Positions 63,962 through 64,000 of a stretch of DNA of 64,000 nt are shown here, piece by piece (position 1 is the stretch's first letter; each line of letters starts with the position of its first letter). The stretch covers positions 2,449,001 to 2,513,000 of the forward strand of contig NZ_CP012643.1 in the NCBI RefSeq assembly GCF_001310085.1, written 5' to 3'. A model generated the notes under the pieces. The model ran no database searches. It worked only from the letters and a program-made list of their open reading frames with translations, and was not told the DNA's origin. This stretch comes from Rufibacter tibetensis. Lineage in GTDB: Bacteria > Bacteroidota > Bacteroidia > Cytophagales > Hymenobacteraceae. The position numbers were made by a program, and so were the translations under genes.

Positions 63962-64000
63962 ATGATAAAACATCTATTCATTTTAATCTTGGTCATGGGC
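63962..64000 (+). CDS. Partial gene, start of signal-peptide-like protein
   Basis: The last 39 bases read MIKHLFILILVMG, a hydrophobic run that looks like the first part of a signal peptide. The rest is outside the window, so the product cannot be named. Confidence 0.4.
   Translation, partial: MIKHLFILILVMG

Overview
The window looks like a chromosomal segment of a Bacteroidota bacterium of the order Cytophagales, most probably family Hymenobacteraceae (a Rufibacter-like genome; this placement is inference). The signs are type IX secretion (T9SS) cargo with both sorting-domain types, a PorP/SprF and OmpA-type envelope pair, several exact TAnnTTTG promoter -7 boxes, few Shine-Dalgarno sequences, and many SG(C)-type lipoproteins. 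Most of the content is core metabolism and envelope genes. I see no prophage, plasmid, CRISPR array, rRNA or tRNA.

Layout. 1-7.2 kb: the 3' part of lipA, then a T9SS operon (ice-binding-like type B cargo, PorP/SprF protein, PorE-like OmpA lipoprotein) and a DUF4136 lipoprotein. 7.4-20.6 kb: gcvP diverging from a saccharopine/alanine dehydrogenase-like gene, small lipoproteins, a manganese catalase, an RNase D-like exonuclease, a SIMPL protein, a Cys-pair protein, a PRC-barrel protein and a metallo-beta-lactamase-fold hydrolase. 20.8-29.5 kb: hypotheticals, an orphan vsr, and two related exported proteins sharing a kinase-like domain (one fused to a degenerate phosphoesterase and an outer-membrane barrel), next to a FrnE/DsbA gene broken by an in-frame stop. 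29.9-36.3 kb: the 2-oxoglutarate dehydrogenase genes odhA, odhB (two lipoyl domains) and lpdA. 36.4-46.7 kb: a large T9SS type A protein, a FadL/OMPP1 porin with a lipoprotein partner, proS, a LOG protein and hemH. 47-55 kb: era, der, three small acidic lipoproteins, a GlcNAc-kinase/murQ recycling pair, a cytochrome b5-like protein and an arginase-fold protein. 55.1-63.6 kb: fatty-acid use (acyl-CoA ligase, MarR regulator, bifunctional hydroxyacyl-CoA dehydrogenase/hydratase, thiolase, acyl-CoA dehydrogenase).

How the genes connect. LipA makes the lipoyl cofactor needed by OdhB and, through the H protein, by GcvP; lpdA supplies the shared E3. The 55-63 kb block feeds acetyl-CoA into the cycle that contains OdhAB. 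The T9SS cargo genes depend on a secretion machine encoded elsewhere.

The least explained material is between genes. (i) A 369-bp cassette with 33-bp terminal inverted repeats carries a broken GIY-YIG nuclease and sits inside the beta-oxidation operon. (ii) A four-helix-bundle gene is bracketed by inverted heptamer repeats between odhB and lpdA. (iii) About fifteen copies of a short imperfect palindrome, roughly AGGCTGTTTT-N4-AAAACAGCCT, are scattered through the intergenic gaps. (iv) A 64-bp perfect palindrome follows lpdA. (v) A degenerate 35-bp inverted repeat lies between era and der. (vi) Three REP-like hairpins are present. All calls come from reading the sequence; no database search was run.
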